From: Hydrogenophaga sp.
Lineage (GTDB): Bacteria > Pseudomonadota > Gammaproteobacteria > Burkholderiales > Burkholderiaceae_C
NCBI RefSeq assembly: GCF_026125785.1
Contig: NZ_JAHCKL010000002.1
Location: forward strand, 124,001-188,000
Length of the DNA: 64,000 bases
Direction: 5' to 3'
Shown: piece by piece, positions 15,883 to 26,636 of the stretch
Layout: each line of letters opens with the position of its first letter
How positions within the stretch are numbered: position 1 is the first letter of the stretch
Program-made: the position numbers and the translations under genes
Notes under the pieces: generated by a model
The model's database searches: none
Told to the model about the DNA's origin: nothing
The model's input: the letters and a program-made list of their open reading frames with translations, nothing else

Positions 15883-18123
15883 TCAGAACATTTTCTTGAG
15901 CGAAACCTGGATGCTGCGTGCGGCACCCGGTACGTAGAAGCCGCGGTACAGCGAGTCGGCGTACAGCTCGTTGGTCAGGTTGGTGACGTTGAGCTTGATG
16001 ACGGTGGAATCCGTCAGCGTGTACTCCGCCATCGCATCGACCGTGGTGAAGCTGTCTGCCGTGACATGGCGCGCACCTTCCGGATTCTGCTTGCCGCGGT
16101 AGTTCAGGCCGCCGCCAATGCGCAGTTTGGGCGTGACCAGGTAGGTCGTCCAGAGGCTGGCGCTGTGCTTGGGCGTGAGGCCTGGGCGGTCACCCTGCAC
16201 CTGCGCGCCGGTGCCTGCGTTGTTGAGCGCGACATTGCTCTTGTCGATCTTCGCGTTGGGGATCCAGGTGTGGTTGTAGAAGATCTCCCACTTCGGCGTG
16301 ATACGGCCGGCGAGGTTGAACTCCATGCCAGCGGCGTGGCGCTTGCCCGACAGCAACTGTTGCGTGGACGCGGTGTCCGGGTCGGTGTTGCGTTCGTTGT
16401 ACTTCTCCGAATAGAAGAACGCGGCACCCAGTGAGGCGCGCTTCTCGAACAGTTCGAACTTGCTGCCGATCTCCAGATTGCGGCTTTTCTCGGGCGGGGT
16501 GTTGGCGTCTTTGGTGTTCGGTGCGCCTGGGGTGAACTGGTAGGTGTCGCCCGAGGTATTGAACGAGGTGCCGTAGGAGATGTAGTAGGAGGTGTTCTCG
16601 TCCGGTTGGAAGAGCGCACCCACGCGCGGGCTCCAGAGGCTGGCCGAGACGCTGTTGGCCACGCCCGCGTTGGTCACGTACGACGCCTTGAAGTTGTCGT
16701 GGCGCAGGCCGCCGATGAGCTTGAACTCGGACGTCAGCGACACGGTGTCCTGGATGTACAGACCCAGGTTGCGCGCATCAAAGGTGTTGAAAGGCGGTGC
16801 GCCACGCGTATCGGCGCGCGAGTCACCGTCGTTGGGCGTGCCGACCAGGGTGGTGAGGCCGCTGTTGCCTCCGGGGAAGTTGTTGGCCCGCTTGGCGTCT
16901 TCCTGGTAGATGTCCACCCCCGCGATCAGGTCGTGCTTCTTGCCCAGCGCCTCGAAGCTGTTGACGTAGTCGCTTTGGATCTGCGTGGTGTCGCTGATGC
17001 CGACGCGACCTTTGGCGGTGCGGCCCAGGACGGTGTTGGGGCCGAGTGTGTTGATGGACGCGGCGACGCCGCCGGGTTGCTCCGCCGCCGGGCGGAAACC
17101 GATCACGCTGGCCCAGAGGTCGCGCTCATAGCGACCATGGCGCACCCGGGTGGTCAGGGAGCTCTGGCGGTCGAAACGGTAGGTGTGGCTGAAGGTGGCG
17201 TAGTCGGCCGAGGTATCCAGGTGGTCGCTGGCCAGACCGTAGTAGTTGCGCGCAGGCAGCGTCGGCACGATGACGCCGTTGCTTAGGAACCAGGGGTGGT
17301 TGTAGGTCGGCTTGCTCTCGGATTCGAGGTGGTAGAAGCCGATCGAGAACTCGTTGCGCGTGCCGATGCCCCAGCGGTAGGTGGGGGCGATGCCGCGCTT
17401 GTTCAGCTTGGCGCCGTAGTTGTCGGCGGTGTGCACCATCGCGTTGAGGCGGAAAGCCGAGTCTTCGCTCAGCATGAAGTTGAAGTCGCCGGTCAGGCGG
17501 TGCTCCTTGCCCGTGCCAAAGGTGTAGTCGACCTCGTGCTGGTCCAGCAGGTACGGCTGCTTGCTCACCTGGTTGACCACACCGCCGGTGGATCCCTTGC
17601 CGAACAACATCGAGGCCGAGCCCTTGAGCACCTCGACACGGTCGTTGTTGAACGTGTCGCGTTCGTAGAGCGCGCCGTCGCGGATGCCGTCGGTGTAGAT
17701 GTCGCCCGACTGCTGGAGGGAGAAGCCGCGCAGGCGCACGTCTTCTTCACCGGTCTCGCCGGCCTGGAAGGTCACGCCAGCGGTGGTGCGAAGCACCTCG
17801 CGGAAGTCATCGAGGTTGCGGTCGTCCAGCAGGCGCTCGGTCATCACCGTCACGGACTGCGGAATGTCGCGCAGTGCCTGCGTGCCTTTGCCGATGCGGG
17901 TATTGGTCGTGCGCAGCTCGTTCTTGGTCTGGGGCACCTCGGCCGACTCGGTCACTTCCACTGTTGGCAGTGTCACCGTGGCGGTCGTGGGGGCCGTCTG
18001 TGCCATGGCGCCGACCGAACCGGCGAGCAGCATCGCGCCCAAGGGAAGCAGGGTGGCCTGGGAGGCCGGTTGAAGAGGGGAAGAGGTGCGCGCGGGGCGC
18101 TGACGGTGTTTCCGCTGGGACAT
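15883..18123 (-). CDS. TonB-dependent siderophore receptor (Fiu/PiuA type)
   Basis: This outer-membrane receptor of about 746 residues imports ferric siderophores using TonB-ExbBD energy. A signal peptide ends near AMAQ (residue 42). A TonB-box-like LPTVEVTE, a plug domain ([46 protein letters not shown]) and a 22-strand barrel ending in the typical aromatic F follow. The neighbours piuC and the plug sequence suggest a catecholate receptor related to Fiu/PiuA. ATG 18123 gives a plausible signal peptide; ATG 18177 would add 18 residues and lies closer to the Fur-like site, so the start is uncertain. Confidence 0.92.
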   Translation of the reverse strand: MSQRKHRQRPARTSSPLQPASQATLLPLGAMLLAGSVGAMAQTAPTTATVTLPTVEVTESAEVPQTKNELRTTNTRIGKGTQALRDIPQSVTVMTERLLDDRNLDDFREVLRTTAGVTFQAGETGEEDVRLRGFSLQQSGDIYTDGIRDGALYERDTFNNDRVEVLKGSASMLFGKGSTGGVVNQVSKQPYLLDQHEVDYTFGTGKEHRLTGDFNFMLSEDSAFRLNAMVHTADNYGAKLNKRGIAPTYRWGIGTRNEFSIGFYHLESESKPTYNHPWFLSNGVIVPTLPARNYYGLASDHLDTSADYATFSHTYRFDRQSSLTTRVRHGRYERDLWASVIGFRPAAEQPGGVAASINTLGPNTVLGRTAKGRVGISDTTQIQSDYVNSFEALGKKHDLIAGVDIYQEDAKRANNFPGGNSGLTTLVGTPNDGDSRADTRGAPPFNTFDARNLGLYIQDTVSLTSEFKLIGGLRHDNFKASYVTNAGVANSVSASLWSPRVGALFQPDENTSYYISYGTSFNTSGDTYQFTPGAPNTKDANTPPEKSRNLEIGSKFELFEKRASLGAAFFYSEKYNERNTDPDTASTQQLLSGKRHAAGMEFNLAGRITPKWEIFYNHTWIPNAKIDKSNVALNNAGTGAQVQGDRPGLTPKHSASLWTTYLVTPKLRIGGGLNYRGKQNPEGARHVTADSFTTVDAMAEYTLTDSTVIKLNVTNLTNELYADSLYRGFYVPGAARSIQVSLKKMF

Positions 18124-18204
18124 GGTTGCAACGAGGGGAGGGCGGTTTTCGGCTGGCTGCAACGCGTCGCGCGTCATGGCTGGCTGGAGCTCTTGATCAT
18201 AAAT

Positions 18205-18225
18205 CAAACAAGAACAATTCGCATT
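18205..18225 (-). promoter_or_regulatory. Fur-box-like operator ahead of the siderophore receptor
   Basis: On the minus strand the site reads AATGCGAATTGTTCTTGTTT, a close match to Fur boxes known in betaproteobacteria. It lies 28 bases before ATG 18177 and about 80 bases before ATG 18123, where it would cover the promoter. It shares the consensus AAACRAGAAYNNTTCGCATT (+ strand) with the site at 13978-13998. Fur binding is inferred. Confidence 0.7.
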
Positions 18226-18317
18226 AATATGTAAAAACTCATAGCAAAAGACATGCAACTGCTGTGGCGCGAGAGACTCAGTCTCAATGCTGCGGAGCAA
18301 CAAAATCTATGACATCC

Positions 18318-18358
18318 ATAGTAACTATCAATTCAAACTATTGATAGTTTTGAGCTAT
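18318..18358 (+). promoter_or_regulatory. OxyR-like binding region upstream of ahpC
   Basis: A perfect 10-base inverted repeat, AACTATCAAT and ATTGATAGTT (18323-18332 and 18340-18349), is followed by ATAG-N7-CTAT (18344-18358), the LysR-type spacing seen in OxyR half-sites. A further ATAG/CTAT pair at 18318-18328 has only 3 bases between. The AT-rich island contrasts sharply with the GC-rich surroundings and lies about 60 bases before ahpC. Peroxide control by OxyR is the natural reading, but the spacing is not the full canonical four-element site. Confidence 0.6.
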
Positions 18359-18416
18359 GATTCTTCCGTCGCCTTCCTCTCAAGGCGCTTTTTTCTCAAC
18401 TCCACAAGGAAAGACC

Positions 18417-18980
18417 ATGTCCCTCATCAACACGACCGTTCAGCCCTTTTCCACCACCGCCTTCCACAACGGCAAGTTCGTGCCGGTGTCCGATGCGAGC
18501 CTGCGCGGCGAGTGGTCGGTCCTGATCTTCATGCCCGCAGCCTTCACCTTCAACTGCCCGACCGAAGTGGAAGATGCCGCCGACAACTACGCCGAGTTCC
18601 AGAAGCTGGGCGCCGAGGTGTACATCGTCACCACCGACACCCACTTCTCGCACAAGGTGTGGCATGAAACCTCCCCCGCCGTGGGCAAGGCCAAGTTCCC
18701 GCTGGTGGGCGACCCCACGCACCAACTGACGCGTGCTTTTGGCGTGCACATCGAGGAAGAAGGCCTGGCGCTGCGCGGCACCTTCATCATCAACCCCGAA
18801 GGCGTGATCAAGACCGCCGAGATCCATGACAACGCGATTGCCCGCGACGTCAAGGAAACCCTGCGCAAGCTCAAGGCCGCCCAGTTCGTGGCCAAGAACC
18901 CTGGCCAGGTCTGCCCGGCCAAGTGGCAGGAAGGCGCCAAGACCATCGCTCCGTCGCTGGAACTGGTTGGCAAGATCTGA
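18417..18980 (+). CDS. ahpC: Alkyl hydroperoxide reductase subunit AhpC
   Basis: AhpC is the 187-residue 2-Cys peroxiredoxin that reduces hydrogen peroxide and organic peroxides. The peroxidatic Cys is C47 in FTFNCPTEVED and the resolving Cys is C166 in GQVCPAKW, both exactly as in E. coli AhpC. ATG 18417 is preceded by AAGGA with a 6-base gap; an in-frame ATG at 18357 falls within the regulatory region and is rejected. It is followed by its reductase gene ahpF after 94 bases containing a strong inverted repeat. Confidence 0.97.
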   Translation: MSLINTTVQPFSTTAFHNGKFVPVSDASLRGEWSVLIFMPAAFTFNCPTEVEDAADNYAEFQKLGAEVYIVTTDTHFSHKVWHETSPAVGKAKFPLVGDPTHQLTRAFGVHIEEEGLALRGTFIINPEGVIKTAEIHDNAIARDVKETLRKLKAAQFVAKNPGQVCPAKWQEGAKTIAPSLELVGKI

Positions 18981-18999
18981 TCCCCGTTGAGGGTTTTGC

Positions 19000-19062
19000 G
19001 TTGAGCGTTGGGCGCATCGCGCCCAGCGCTCCTCGCAAAGCGCTGAACATCGAACGCTCAAC
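19000..19062 (+). promoter_or_regulatory. Nested inverted repeats between ahpC and ahpF
   Basis: An outer perfect 10-base pair, GTTGAGCGTT and AACGCTCAAC (19000-19009 and 19053-19062), encloses a 6-base hairpin GGGCGC-ATC-GCGCCC (19010-19024) and a pair of AGCGCT palindromes. The AAGGAG ribosome site of ahpF starts 2 bases after the outer stem. There is no T tract, so it is more likely an RNA processing, stability or attenuation element that sets the AhpC:AhpF ratio than a full terminator. Confidence 0.55.
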
Positions 19063-19074
19063 CAAGGAGTTCCC

Positions 19075-20670
19075 ATGCTTGACACCACCATGAAGACCCA
19101 GCTCCAGGGGTATCTGGAGATGCTGCGTCAGCCGATTCGACTGATCGCCTCGCTGGACGACAGCCAGGGCTCGCAGGAACTGCGCGAGTTGCTCCAGGAG
19201 ATCGCAGGCCTCTCGGACAAGGTGACCTTTGACGAGAGCGGCAATGACGCGCGCAAGCCGTCCTTTCTCATCGCCCGGGAAGGCGAGTCGACCGGCGTGC
19301 GCTTTGCCGCGATACCGCTGGGCCATGAGTTCACTTCGCTGGTGCTCGCTTTGCTGTGGACCGGTGGACATCCTCCCAAGGTGGAGCAGGCCACGCTCGA
19401 TGCCATCGATGGGCTTCGGGGCGATTTCCGCTTCGAGGTGTACATGAGCCTGTCCTGCCACAACTGCCCGGACGTGGTGCAGGCGATCTCGCTGATGGCG
19501 ATCCGCAATCCTGCCGCCGTGAAGGCGGTGGTCATCGACGGCGTGCACTTCCAGCAGGAAGTGGAGCAGCGCCAGGTGATGGCCGTGCCCATGGTCTTTC
19601 TCAATGGTGAGGTGTTCGGCTCCGGCCGCATGACGCTGGAGGAGATCGTGGCCAAGCTGGATGTGAATGCCGATCAGCGCGAGGCCGAGAAACTCAATGC
19701 CAAAGACGCCTTTGACGTGCTGATCGTCGGTGGCGGCCCAGCGGGTGCGGCAGCGGCGGTGTACGCCGCCCGCAAGGGCATCCGCGTGGGCGTGGCGGCC
19801 GAGCGGTTCGGCGGCCAGGTCAACGACACAATGGCGATCGAGAACTACATCAGCGTGCTCGAGACCGATGGCCCGAAGTTCGCGGCAGCTCTGGAGGCGC
19901 AGGTGCGCCACTACGACGTGGACATCATGAACCTGCAGCGGGCCGAGAAGCTGGTGCCCGCAACCGGCCCCGGCGAGTTGGTGCAGGTGCAGATGGCCAA
20001 CGGTGCCACGCTGCGCGCGCGCAGCGTGATCCTGTCCACCGGTGCCCGCTGGCGCAACGTGAACGTGCCCGGCGAAGCCGAGTACCGCAACAAGGGCGTG
20101 GCTTACTGCCCGCACTGCGATGGCCCGCTGTTCAAGGGCAAGCGCGTGGCGGTGATCGGGGGAGGCAACTCGGGTGTGGAAGCCGCTATCGACCTGGCCG
20201 GCATCGTGCAGCATGTGACGCTGATCGAATTCGCTGATGCGCTCAAGGCCGATGCCGTGCTGGTGAGCAAGCTCAAGAGCCTGCCCAACGTGGACATCCA
20301 CATCAACGCGCAGACCACCGAGATCACGGGAGCGGACGGCAAGGTCAATGGCCTGTCCTTCAAGGACCGCGTGAGCGGCGAGACGCGCCATGTGGAACTC
20401 GAAGGCGTGTTCGTGCAGATCGGTCTGGTGCCCAATACCGAATGGCTCAAGGGGACGGTCGAACTGAGCCGCTTCGGCGAGATTGTGGTGGATGCCAAAG
20501 GACACACGAATCTGCCGGGCGTGTTTGCCGCCGGTGACTGCACGACGGTGCCTTACAAGCAGATCGTGATCGCGGCAGGAGAAGGGTCGAAGGCTGCCCT
20601 GAGTGCCTTTGACCACCTGATTCGCCAGCCGCTGGTGGCGAACGAGACACCTCAGGCCGTGCCGGCCTGA
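19075..20670 (+). CDS. ahpF: Alkyl hydroperoxide reductase subunit F
   Basis: AhpF is the 531-residue flavoprotein that passes electrons from NADH to AhpC. The N-terminal double thioredoxin-fold domain (1-200) carries the redox pair C128/C131 (SCHNC). The C-terminal thioredoxin-reductase-like part has the FAD motif [15 protein letters not shown], the redox centre C345/C348 (YCPHCDG) and the second nucleotide site [16 protein letters not shown]. The length is the family norm. The start at ATG 19075 has AAGGAG upstream. Confidence 0.97.
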   Translation: MLDTTMKTQLQGYLEMLRQPIRLIASLDDSQGSQELRELLQEIAGLSDKVTFDESGNDARKPSFLIAREGESTGVRFAAIPLGHEFTSLVLALLWTGGHPPKVEQATLDAIDGLRGDFRFEVYMSLSCHNCPDVVQAISLMAIRNPAAVKAVVIDGVHFQQEVEQRQVMAVPMVFLNGEVFGSGRMTLEEIVAKLDVNADQREAEKLNAKDAFDVLIVGGGPAGAAAAVYAARKGIRVGVAAERFGGQVNDTMAIENYISVLETDGPKFAAALEAQVRHYDVDIMNLQRAEKLVPATGPGELVQVQMANGATLRARSVILSTGARWRNVNVPGEAEYRNKGVAYCPHCDGPLFKGKRVAVIGGGNSGVEAAIDLAGIVQHVTLIEFADALKADAVLVSKLKSLPNVDIHINAQTTEITGADGKVNGLSFKDRVSGETRHVELEGVFVQIGLVPNTEWLKGTVELSRFGEIVVDAKGHTNLPGVFAAGDCTTVPYKQIVIAAGEGSKAALSAFDHLIRQPLVANETPQAVPA

Positions 20671-20674
20671 GGCT

Positions 20675-20700
20675 TCGCCCCCGGTTGGCACCGGGGGCGA
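20675..20700. terminator. GC-rich hairpin between convergent ahpF and actP
   Basis: TCGCCCCCGGT (20675-20685) pairs perfectly with ACCGGGGGCGA (20690-20700) around a TGGC loop. There is no T tract on either side. It lies between the ahpF stop and the actP stop on the opposite strand, so it can act as a bidirectional transcription end or 3' stabiliser. Confidence 0.6.
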
Positions 20701-20709
20701 GAGACGGCA

Positions 20710-22440
20710 TCAGTGACCGGATGCGCCAGCTGCGCCGATGCCGGTCTCCGAGCGAACCTGTTGTGCAAGGAAGCCTGCGCGGTCAATGCCCGCGCGGCGG
20801 CTGCGGTCCAGCACCGAGAACAACCAGATGCCGACAAACCCGATGGTCATGGAGAACAAGGCCGGCGAGGTGTAGGGAAACAGAGCCGATCCCTTGGGGT
20901 TGCCCAGGGTCGCTTCCCAGACAGACGGCGACACGATGGTCAGCGCGACCGAGGAGACCAGCCCGAGAAAGCCCCCGATCACCGCGCCGCGGGTCGTGCA
21001 GTCTTTCCACAGCACGCTCATGAACAGCACAGGGAAGTTGGCGGAAGCCGCGATGGCGAAGGCCAGCGACACCATGAAGGCGATGTTCTGCTTCTCAAAG
21101 GCGATGCCCAGCACCACGGCCACCAGGCCCAGCGCGATCGTCGTGAGCTTGGAGACGCGCAGCTCGGAGGCGCTGTCGGCCTTGCCCTGCTTGATCACGG
21201 TCGCGTACAGGTCATGAGAAACGGCCGATGCGCCCGACAGCGTGAGACCCGCCACCACAGCCAGAATGGTCGCGAAGGCCACGGCGGAGATGAAGCCCAG
21301 GAACACGTTGCCGCCCACGGCGTTGGCCAGATGCACCGCTGCCATGTTGCTGCCGCCCAGCAGGCCGCCCTTGGCATCCAGGAACTCGGGGTTGGTCAGC
21401 ACGAAGGTGATGGCACCAAAGCCGATGATGAAGGTCAGCAGATAGAAATAGCCGATCCAGCCGGTCGCCCACATCACGGACTTGCGCGCTTCCTTGGCGC
21501 TGGGCACGGTGAAGAAGCGCATGAGGATGTGCGGCAGACCTGCGGTGCCGAACATCAGGGCCATGCCGAAGCTGATCGCCGAGATCGGGTCCTTCACGAA
21601 GTTGCCAGGGCCCATGATGGATTGCCCCAGCGTGGCGGCCGCTTCGGCGGTCTTGCCATCCTTGAGCGCCAGGTCCTCCTTGATCTTGACCGCGCCGGCG
21701 AACATGGCTTCGGGGCTGAAGCCGAAGTGCCACAGCACGGACAGCGCCATGAAGGAGGCGCCACCCAGCAGCAGGCAGGCCTTGATGATCTGCACCCAGG
21801 TGGTGGCCGTCATGCCGCCGAAAAGCACGTAGACCATCATCAGCGCGCCCACGATGACCACGGCGATCCAGTACTCCAGGCCGAACAGCAGTTTGATCAA
21901 CTGGCCCGCGCCCACCATCTGCGCGATCAGGTAGAACGCCACCACCACCAGCGTGCCCGATGCGGCGAAGATGCGGATGGGCTTCTGGTTGAAGCGGAAT
22001 GCCGCCACGTCGGCAAAGGTGAATTTGCCCAGGTTGCGCAACCGCTCGGCCATCAGGAAGGTGATGACCGGCCAACCCACCAGGAACCCGATGGAGTAGA
22101 TCAGACCATCGAAGCCGCTGGCCATCACCGCCGCGGAGATGCCGAGGAAAGAGGCCGCGGACATGTAGTCGCCCGCGATCGCCAAGCCGTTCTGGAATCC
22201 GGTGATGCCACCACCGGCGGTGTAGAAGTCGGACGCCGAGCGCGTTTTCGCGGCAGCCCATTTGGTGATGTAGAGCGTGGCCAGCACGAACAGGGCAAAC
22301 ATGCCGATCGCCGTCCAGTTGGTGGGTTGTTTCTGCGCCTGCCCCAGGTCGGCACCTGCGGCCCAGACCGCCATGGAAACGGCAGACAGGCTCAGCAGCG
22401 TCAGCATCCTGCGCACGGTGTTGCGGGACATGATGTTCAT
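20710..22440 (-). CDS. actP: Cation/acetate symporter ActP
   Basis: This 576-residue sodium-solute symporter has a cleavable N-terminal signal-like segment ([18 protein letters not shown]) followed by about 13 membrane helices, as in E. coli ActP (549 residues). Family segments include [52 protein letters not shown] and [20 protein letters not shown]. It takes up acetate and other short carboxylates with a cation. ATG 22440 overlaps the stop of the DUF485 gene (ATGA), the same pairing as yjcH-actP. No acetyl-CoA synthetase gene is adjacent here. Confidence 0.93.
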   Translation of the reverse strand: MNIMSRNTVRRMLTLLSLSAVSMAVWAAGADLGQAQKQPTNWTAIGMFALFVLATLYITKWAAAKTRSASDFYTAGGGITGFQNGLAIAGDYMSAASFLGISAAVMASGFDGLIYSIGFLVGWPVITFLMAERLRNLGKFTFADVAAFRFNQKPIRIFAASGTLVVVAFYLIAQMVGAGQLIKLLFGLEYWIAVVIVGALMMVYVLFGGMTATTWVQIIKACLLLGGASFMALSVLWHFGFSPEAMFAGAVKIKEDLALKDGKTAEAAATLGQSIMGPGNFVKDPISAISFGMALMFGTAGLPHILMRFFTVPSAKEARKSVMWATGWIGYFYLLTFIIGFGAITFVLTNPEFLDAKGGLLGGSNMAAVHLANAVGGNVFLGFISAVAFATILAVVAGLTLSGASAVSHDLYATVIKQGKADSASELRVSKLTTIALGLVAVVLGIAFEKQNIAFMVSLAFAIAASANFPVLFMSVLWKDCTTRGAVIGGFLGLVSSVALTIVSPSVWEATLGNPKGSALFPYTSPALFSMTIGFVGIWLFSVLDRSRRAGIDRAGFLAQQVRSETGIGAAGASGH

Positions 22441-22757
22441 TTCAGCACCGCCTTGTTGATGGCCTGGGAGAGATCGTCGAATTCGCTGTTGGCGCGTCTG
22501 ACGTAGAACGCCGTGATCACGATGGTGAACACGATCACCCCAAAGCCGATCGGGATGCCCAGCGTCATCACGCCGCTGCCCAGGCGCTGGGCCAGCAGGG
22601 ACTTGTCGAAGGCCACCAGCAGGATGAAGCCGTAGTAGACGACCATCATGGCAGCGGTGAGCCACCAGCCAAATCGCGAGCGCCGTGTCTTCAGTTGCTG
22701 GTAGTAGGGATTGCTCGCAATGCGTTGAGCGAGTTCGTCGTCCATGCCTGTCTCCAT
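22437..22757 (-). CDS. yjcH: DUF485 small inner-membrane protein (YjcH-like)
   Basis: This 106-residue protein has two membrane segments ([20 protein letters not shown] and [20 protein letters not shown]) and the start typical of DUF485 proteins ([20 protein letters not shown]). These proteins are almost always encoded directly before ActP-type acetate symporters and are thought to be accessory subunits. It overlaps actP by 4 bases. The 134 bases upstream separate it from ppsR on the same strand. Confidence 0.9.
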   Translation of the reverse strand: METGMDDELAQRIASNPYYQQLKTRRSRFGWWLTAAMMVVYYGFILLVAFDKSLLAQRLGSGVMTLGIPIGFGVIVFTIVITAFYVRRANSEFDDLSQAINKAVLK

Positions 22758-22891
22758 GGTTGTTTCGGTGGCATGGAGCGTAGGCGCGGGCTCTTACGGC
22801 CCACTGACCTCGGACTGACGCAAAACTGACCGGGCTCTTAAACCGGCGTCAGGAATGTCGCTGCGAAGACGATCGCCCTCTGCAACGCGGC

Positions 22892-23713
22892 TCAGTACTC
22901 CAGCCGCTCCGGTCGGATCTCCTGCAGGATGGTGGTGGCGATCTCCTCGATCGACTTCGTGGTTGTCGACAGCCATCGAATGCCTTCGCGGCGCATCATC
23001 GCCTCGGCTTCCGCCACCTCCATGCGGCAGTTATCCAGCTGCGCATAGCGTGAGTTGGGACGGCGCTCGTTGCGGATCTCGCTCAGGCGCTCGGGCGCGA
23101 TCGTCAGGCCGAAGATTTTCTTGCGGTGGGGCACCAACGCGGGGGGCAGCTTGCGCCGTTCGAAGTCCTCTGGGATCAGCGGGTAGTTCGACGCTTTCAG
23201 GCCGTACTGCATGGCCAGGTACAGAGAGGTGGGCGTCTTGCCGCTGCGGCTCACCCCCACCAGGATGACGTCCGAGCCCTCCAGGTCCTTGTGGCTTTGC
23301 CCATCGTCGTGAGCCAGCGAAAAATTGATGGCCTCGATGCGGTCGTGGTAGGCCTGGCTCTTGGAGGCGTCCGAGAAACGCCCGACGCGGTGGTTCGACT
23401 TGATGCCGAGTTCGTTCTCCATGGGTTCCACGAAGGTGCCGAACATGTCCAGCATCATGCCTTTGCAATGCGACTTGAAGACGTCCAGCACGTCCATGTT
23501 CACCACCGTGGTGAAGACCAGAGGGCGCCGACCTTCCAGCTCGGCCGTGTGGTTGATCTGCCGCACCGCCTGATGGGCCTTGTCCACGCTGTCCAGGAAG
23601 GGCAGGCGCACGCGTCGCACCGTGATCTCGAACTGGGCCAGAAGGGCGTTGCCGAAGGTTTCGGCGGTGATGCCGGTGCCGTCTGAGATGAAGAAGACCG
23701 TTCTGTTGGGCAT
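22892..23713 (-). CDS. ppsR: PEP synthase regulatory kinase/phosphorylase PpsR
   Basis: PpsR (DUF299 family, 273 residues) inactivates PEP synthase by ADP-dependent phosphorylation of a Thr and reactivates it by Pi-dependent dephosphorylation. The N-terminal signature [15 protein letters not shown] and the P-loop [15 protein letters not shown] are intact. It is divergent from its target gene ppsA across a 165-base gap, a common betaproteobacterial arrangement, so enzyme and regulator are probably expressed from one shared promoter region. Confidence 0.95.
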   Translation of the reverse strand: MPNRTVFFISDGTGITAETFGNALLAQFEITVRRVRLPFLDSVDKAHQAVRQINHTAELEGRRPLVFTTVVNMDVLDVFKSHCKGMMLDMFGTFVEPMENELGIKSNHRVGRFSDASKSQAYHDRIEAINFSLAHDDGQSHKDLEGSDVILVGVSRSGKTPTSLYLAMQYGLKASNYPLIPEDFERRKLPPALVPHRKKIFGLTIAPERLSEIRNERRPNSRYAQLDNCRMEVAEAEAMMRREGIRWLSTTTKSIEEIATTILQEIRPERLEY

Positions 23714-23878
23714 GAAGGGCGCGTCCTTACAATACTGAGTGTCGTGTTTCGGGGCATTATGGATTCAAGCGCCGAGACACCTGTTTCTGCGTTCCTGCCC
23801 GGTGCCTGACCCACAACAGAACCACAGGTCTTGCGATTGGCAGGGACTCCCCCGGTTTTTCAACCTTAGGAGCTTCCC

Positions 23879-26278
23879 ATGTCCAACCTGTTTGGCGCGA
23901 CCGATCTGGTCGTTCCGTTCGAGAAACTGAGAATGAGCGATGTCGAGGCGGTCGGCGGCAAGAACGCCAGCCTCGGCGAGATGATTTCGCAGTTGCCCTC
24001 GGGCGTGAAAGTGCCCACCGGCTTTGCCACCACGGCCCATGCCTTCCGCGAATTCCTGCGGCACGGCGGGTTGACCGAGCGCATCAACGCGCGTCTGTCC
24101 GCGCTGGACACCGAGGATGTCCGCGCCCTGGCCGCAGCCGGTGCCGAGATCCGGGGCTGGGTCGAGGCCCAGCCGTTCCCCGCCGATCTCGAAAAAGCCA
24201 TTCGTGAGGCTTTTGTCACGCTCAGCGCGGGTAACGACAAGGCGTCCTTTGCCGTGCGTTCTTCGGCCACTGCCGAGGACCTGCCCGACGCGTCTTTTGC
24301 GGGGCAGCAGGAGACCTTTCTCAACGTGGTCGGCATCGAGGATGTGCTGCACAAGATGAAGGAGGTGTTTGCCTCCCTGTACAACGACCGCGCCATCAGC
24401 TACCGCGTGCACAAGGGCTTCGCCCATGCCGATGTGGCGCTGTCTGCCGGTGTGCAGCGCATGGTGCGCTCCGACCTGGGGGCCGCCGGTGTGATGTTCA
24501 CCATCGACACCGAGAGCGGTTTCGAAGATGTGGTTTTCATCACCTCCAGCTATGGCCTGGGTGAAACGGTGGTGCAGGGCGCCGTGAATCCGGACGAGTT
24601 CTATGTCCACAAGCCCATGCTCAAGGCCGGCAAGCGGGCCGTGATCCGCCGCAACCTGGGGTCCAAGCTGATCCAGATGGTGTTCAGTTCCCCGCAGGAA
24701 AAAGCCGAGACCGGCAAGCTGGTCAAGACGGTGGACGTGCCCGTGGAGCAGCGCAACCGCTACAGCCTGACCGAGGCCGATGTGGAGCAACTGGCGAAGT
24801 ACGCCCTGGTGATCGAGCAGCACTATGGCCGGCCCATGGACATCGAGTGGGGCAAGGACGGCGCCGACGGCCAGCTCTACATCCTGCAGGCGCGGCCGGA
24901 GACGGTGAAGAGCCAGAGTGCAGGCAAGACCGAGGTGCGGTACAAGCTCAAGGGCAAGGGCGCGGTGTTGGCCAGCGGCCGCGCCATCGGCCAGAAAGTG
25001 GGCACGGGGCCGGTGCGCCTGGTGCACAGCATCGGCGAGATGGACAAGGTGCAGCCGGGCGACGTGTTGGTGACCGACATGACCGACCCCAACTGGGAGC
25101 CGGTGATGAAGCGTGCCAGTGCCATCGTCACCAACCGCGGCGGCCGCACCTGCCACGCGGCGATCATTGCGCGCGAGCTCGGCATTCCGGCAGTGGTGGG
25201 CTGCGGCGACGCGACCGAGAGCCTCAAGGACGGGACGCTGGTCACCGTGAGCTGCGCCGAGGGCGACACCGGCAACATCTACGACGGCCTGCTGGAGACC
25301 GAGATCACCGAGGTGCAGCGCGGCGAGATGCCCGCGATCGACGTGAAGATCATGATGAACGTGGGCAACCCGCAACTGGCTTTCGACTTTGCCCAGGTGC
25401 CCAACGGCGGCGTGGGTCTGGCGCGCCTGGAGTTCATCATCAACAACAACATCGGCGTGCATCCCAAAGCGATCCTGGATTACCCCAGCGTCGATGCCGA
25501 TCTGAAGAAGGCTGTGGAGTCCGTGGCGCGTGGCCATGCGTCGCCCCGTGCGTTCTACGTGGACAAGGTTGCCGAGGGCGTGGCTACCATCGCCGCGGCT
25601 TTCTGGCCCAAGCCCGTCATCGTGCGTCTGTCGGACTTCAAGAGCAACGAATACCGCAAGCTCGTCGGCGGCAGCCGCTACGAACCGGAGGAAGAGAATC
25701 CGATGCTGGGTTTCCGCGGGGCCGCGCGGTACGTGAGCGAGGATTTCCGCGAGGCGTTCGCCATGGAATGCGAGGCGCTCAAACGCGTGCGCGAGGACAT
25801 GGGGTTGACCAACGTGCAGGTGATGGTGCCTTTCGTGCGCACGCTGGCCCAGGCCGAGCGGGTCACGCAGTTGCTGGCCGATCGAGGACTGCGCCGTGGC
25901 GAGAACGACCTCAAGGTCATCATGATGTGCGAGATTCCCAGCAATGCCGTGCTGGCGCGCGAGTTCCTGAAGTTCTTTGACGGCTTCTCCATCGGCTCCA
26001 ACGACCTGACGCAGCTCACGCTGGGCCTGGACCGGGATTCCGGACTCGAACTGCTGGCGCACGACTTCGATGAGCGCGACCCGGCGGTCAAGGCCATGCT
26101 GTCCATGGCCATCGGTGCCTGCAAGGCCGAGGGCAAGTACGTTGGCATTTGCGGCCAGGGGCCGAGCGACCACCCGGACTTCGCCCAGTGGCTGCGTGAC
26201 GAAGGCATCAGCTCCATCTCGCTCAACCCGGACTCGGTGGTGGACACTTGGCAACTGCTGGCTTCCACGGGCGGTTGA
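23879..26278 (+). CDS. ppsA: Phosphoenolpyruvate synthase (pyruvate, water dikinase)
   Basis: PpsA converts pyruvate, ATP and water to PEP, AMP and phosphate, the entry step for gluconeogenesis from pyruvate or lactate. The 799 residues contain an N-terminal ATP-binding domain (to about 340; [20 protein letters not shown]), the phospho-His domain with H426 in GGRTCHAAI, and the C-terminal PEP/pyruvate barrel ([30 protein letters not shown]). The Thr before the catalytic His (GRTCH) is the expected PpsR target. A strong terminator follows 26 bases after the stop. Confidence 0.97.
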   Translation: MSNLFGATDLVVPFEKLRMSDVEAVGGKNASLGEMISQLPSGVKVPTGFATTAHAFREFLRHGGLTERINARLSALDTEDVRALAAAGAEIRGWVEAQPFPADLEKAIREAFVTLSAGNDKASFAVRSSATAEDLPDASFAGQQETFLNVVGIEDVLHKMKEVFASLYNDRAISYRVHKGFAHADVALSAGVQRMVRSDLGAAGVMFTIDTESGFEDVVFITSSYGLGETVVQGAVNPDEFYVHKPMLKAGKRAVIRRNLGSKLIQMVFSSPQEKAETGKLVKTVDVPVEQRNRYSLTEADVEQLAKYALVIEQHYGRPMDIEWGKDGADGQLYILQARPETVKSQSAGKTEVRYKLKGKGAVLASGRAIGQKVGTGPVRLVHSIGEMDKVQPGDVLVTDMTDPNWEPVMKRASAIVTNRGGRTCHAAIIARELGIPAVVGCGDATESLKDGTLVTVSCAEGDTGNIYDGLLETEITEVQRGEMPAIDVKIMMNVGNPQLAFDFAQVPNGGVGLARLEFIINNNIGVHPKAILDYPSVDADLKKAVESVARGHASPRAFYVDKVAEGVATIAAAFWPKPVIVRLSDFKSNEYRKLVGGSRYEPEEENPMLGFRGAARYVSEDFREAFAMECEALKRVREDMGLTNVQVMVPFVRTLAQAERVTQLLADRGLRRGENDLKVIMMCEIPSNAVLAREFLKFFDGFSIGSNDLTQLTLGLDRDSGLELLAHDFDERDPAVKAMLSMAIGACKAEGKYVGICGQGPSDHPDFAQWLRDEGISSISLNPDSVVDTWQLLASTGG

Positions 26279-26304
26279 AGCTACGGCCTGTGAAGGCCTG
26301 ATGG

Positions 26305-26334
26305 ACGGCGGGGCCCAGCCCCGCCGTTTTTTTT
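26305..26334 (+). terminator. Rho-independent terminator after ppsA
   Basis: ACGGCGGGGC pairs with GCCCCGCCGT around a 3-base loop and is followed by eight T. It ends the ppsA transcript, so the downstream kinase operon must have its own promoter or depend on readthrough. Confidence 0.92.
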
Positions 26335-26414
26335 CGGCGGTTCGCGGGGCGAGGTCGTGCACAATCGGCCGCAGGCAGGCGGCTGCGCCGACCTCGCCGC
26401 AAGAGGAGACCCGC

Positions 26415-26627
26415 ATGTTCCAAGGTCTTGCCGCCCAGCGCCTGGTGGCTCTGTTTTTCGCTGGCTGGGCCTTGCTCAGCTTTCCGCTGCTTGCGCTGTG
26501 GGACCACGATGTGCAGGTCTGGGGGCTGCCGCTCTTTCCTTTGGCCCTGTTCGTGATCTGGGGTCTGTTGATCGCGGCGCTGGCCTGGGTGGTGGAGCGC
26601 GATACAGACGCCGACGCTGTCGATTGA
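26415..26627 (+). CDS. Small two-helix membrane protein (DUF3311-like) before the transporter-kinase
   Basis: This 70-residue protein has two hydrophobic segments (LVALFFAGWALLSFPLLAL and LPLFPLALFVIWGLLIAAL) joined by a short WDHDVQVWG loop. The layout resembles the small DUF3311 partners found next to sodium-solute symporters. It lies 9 bases before the transporter-histidine kinase gene and is almost certainly translated with it. It is plausibly an accessory subunit of the sensor's membrane part. AGAGGAG is present 7-13 bases upstream of ATG 26415. Confidence 0.75.
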   Translation: MFQGLAAQRLVALFFAGWALLSFPLLALWDHDVQVWGLPLFPLALFVIWGLLIAALAWVVERDTDADAVD

Positions 26628-26636
26628 GGCCACGCC

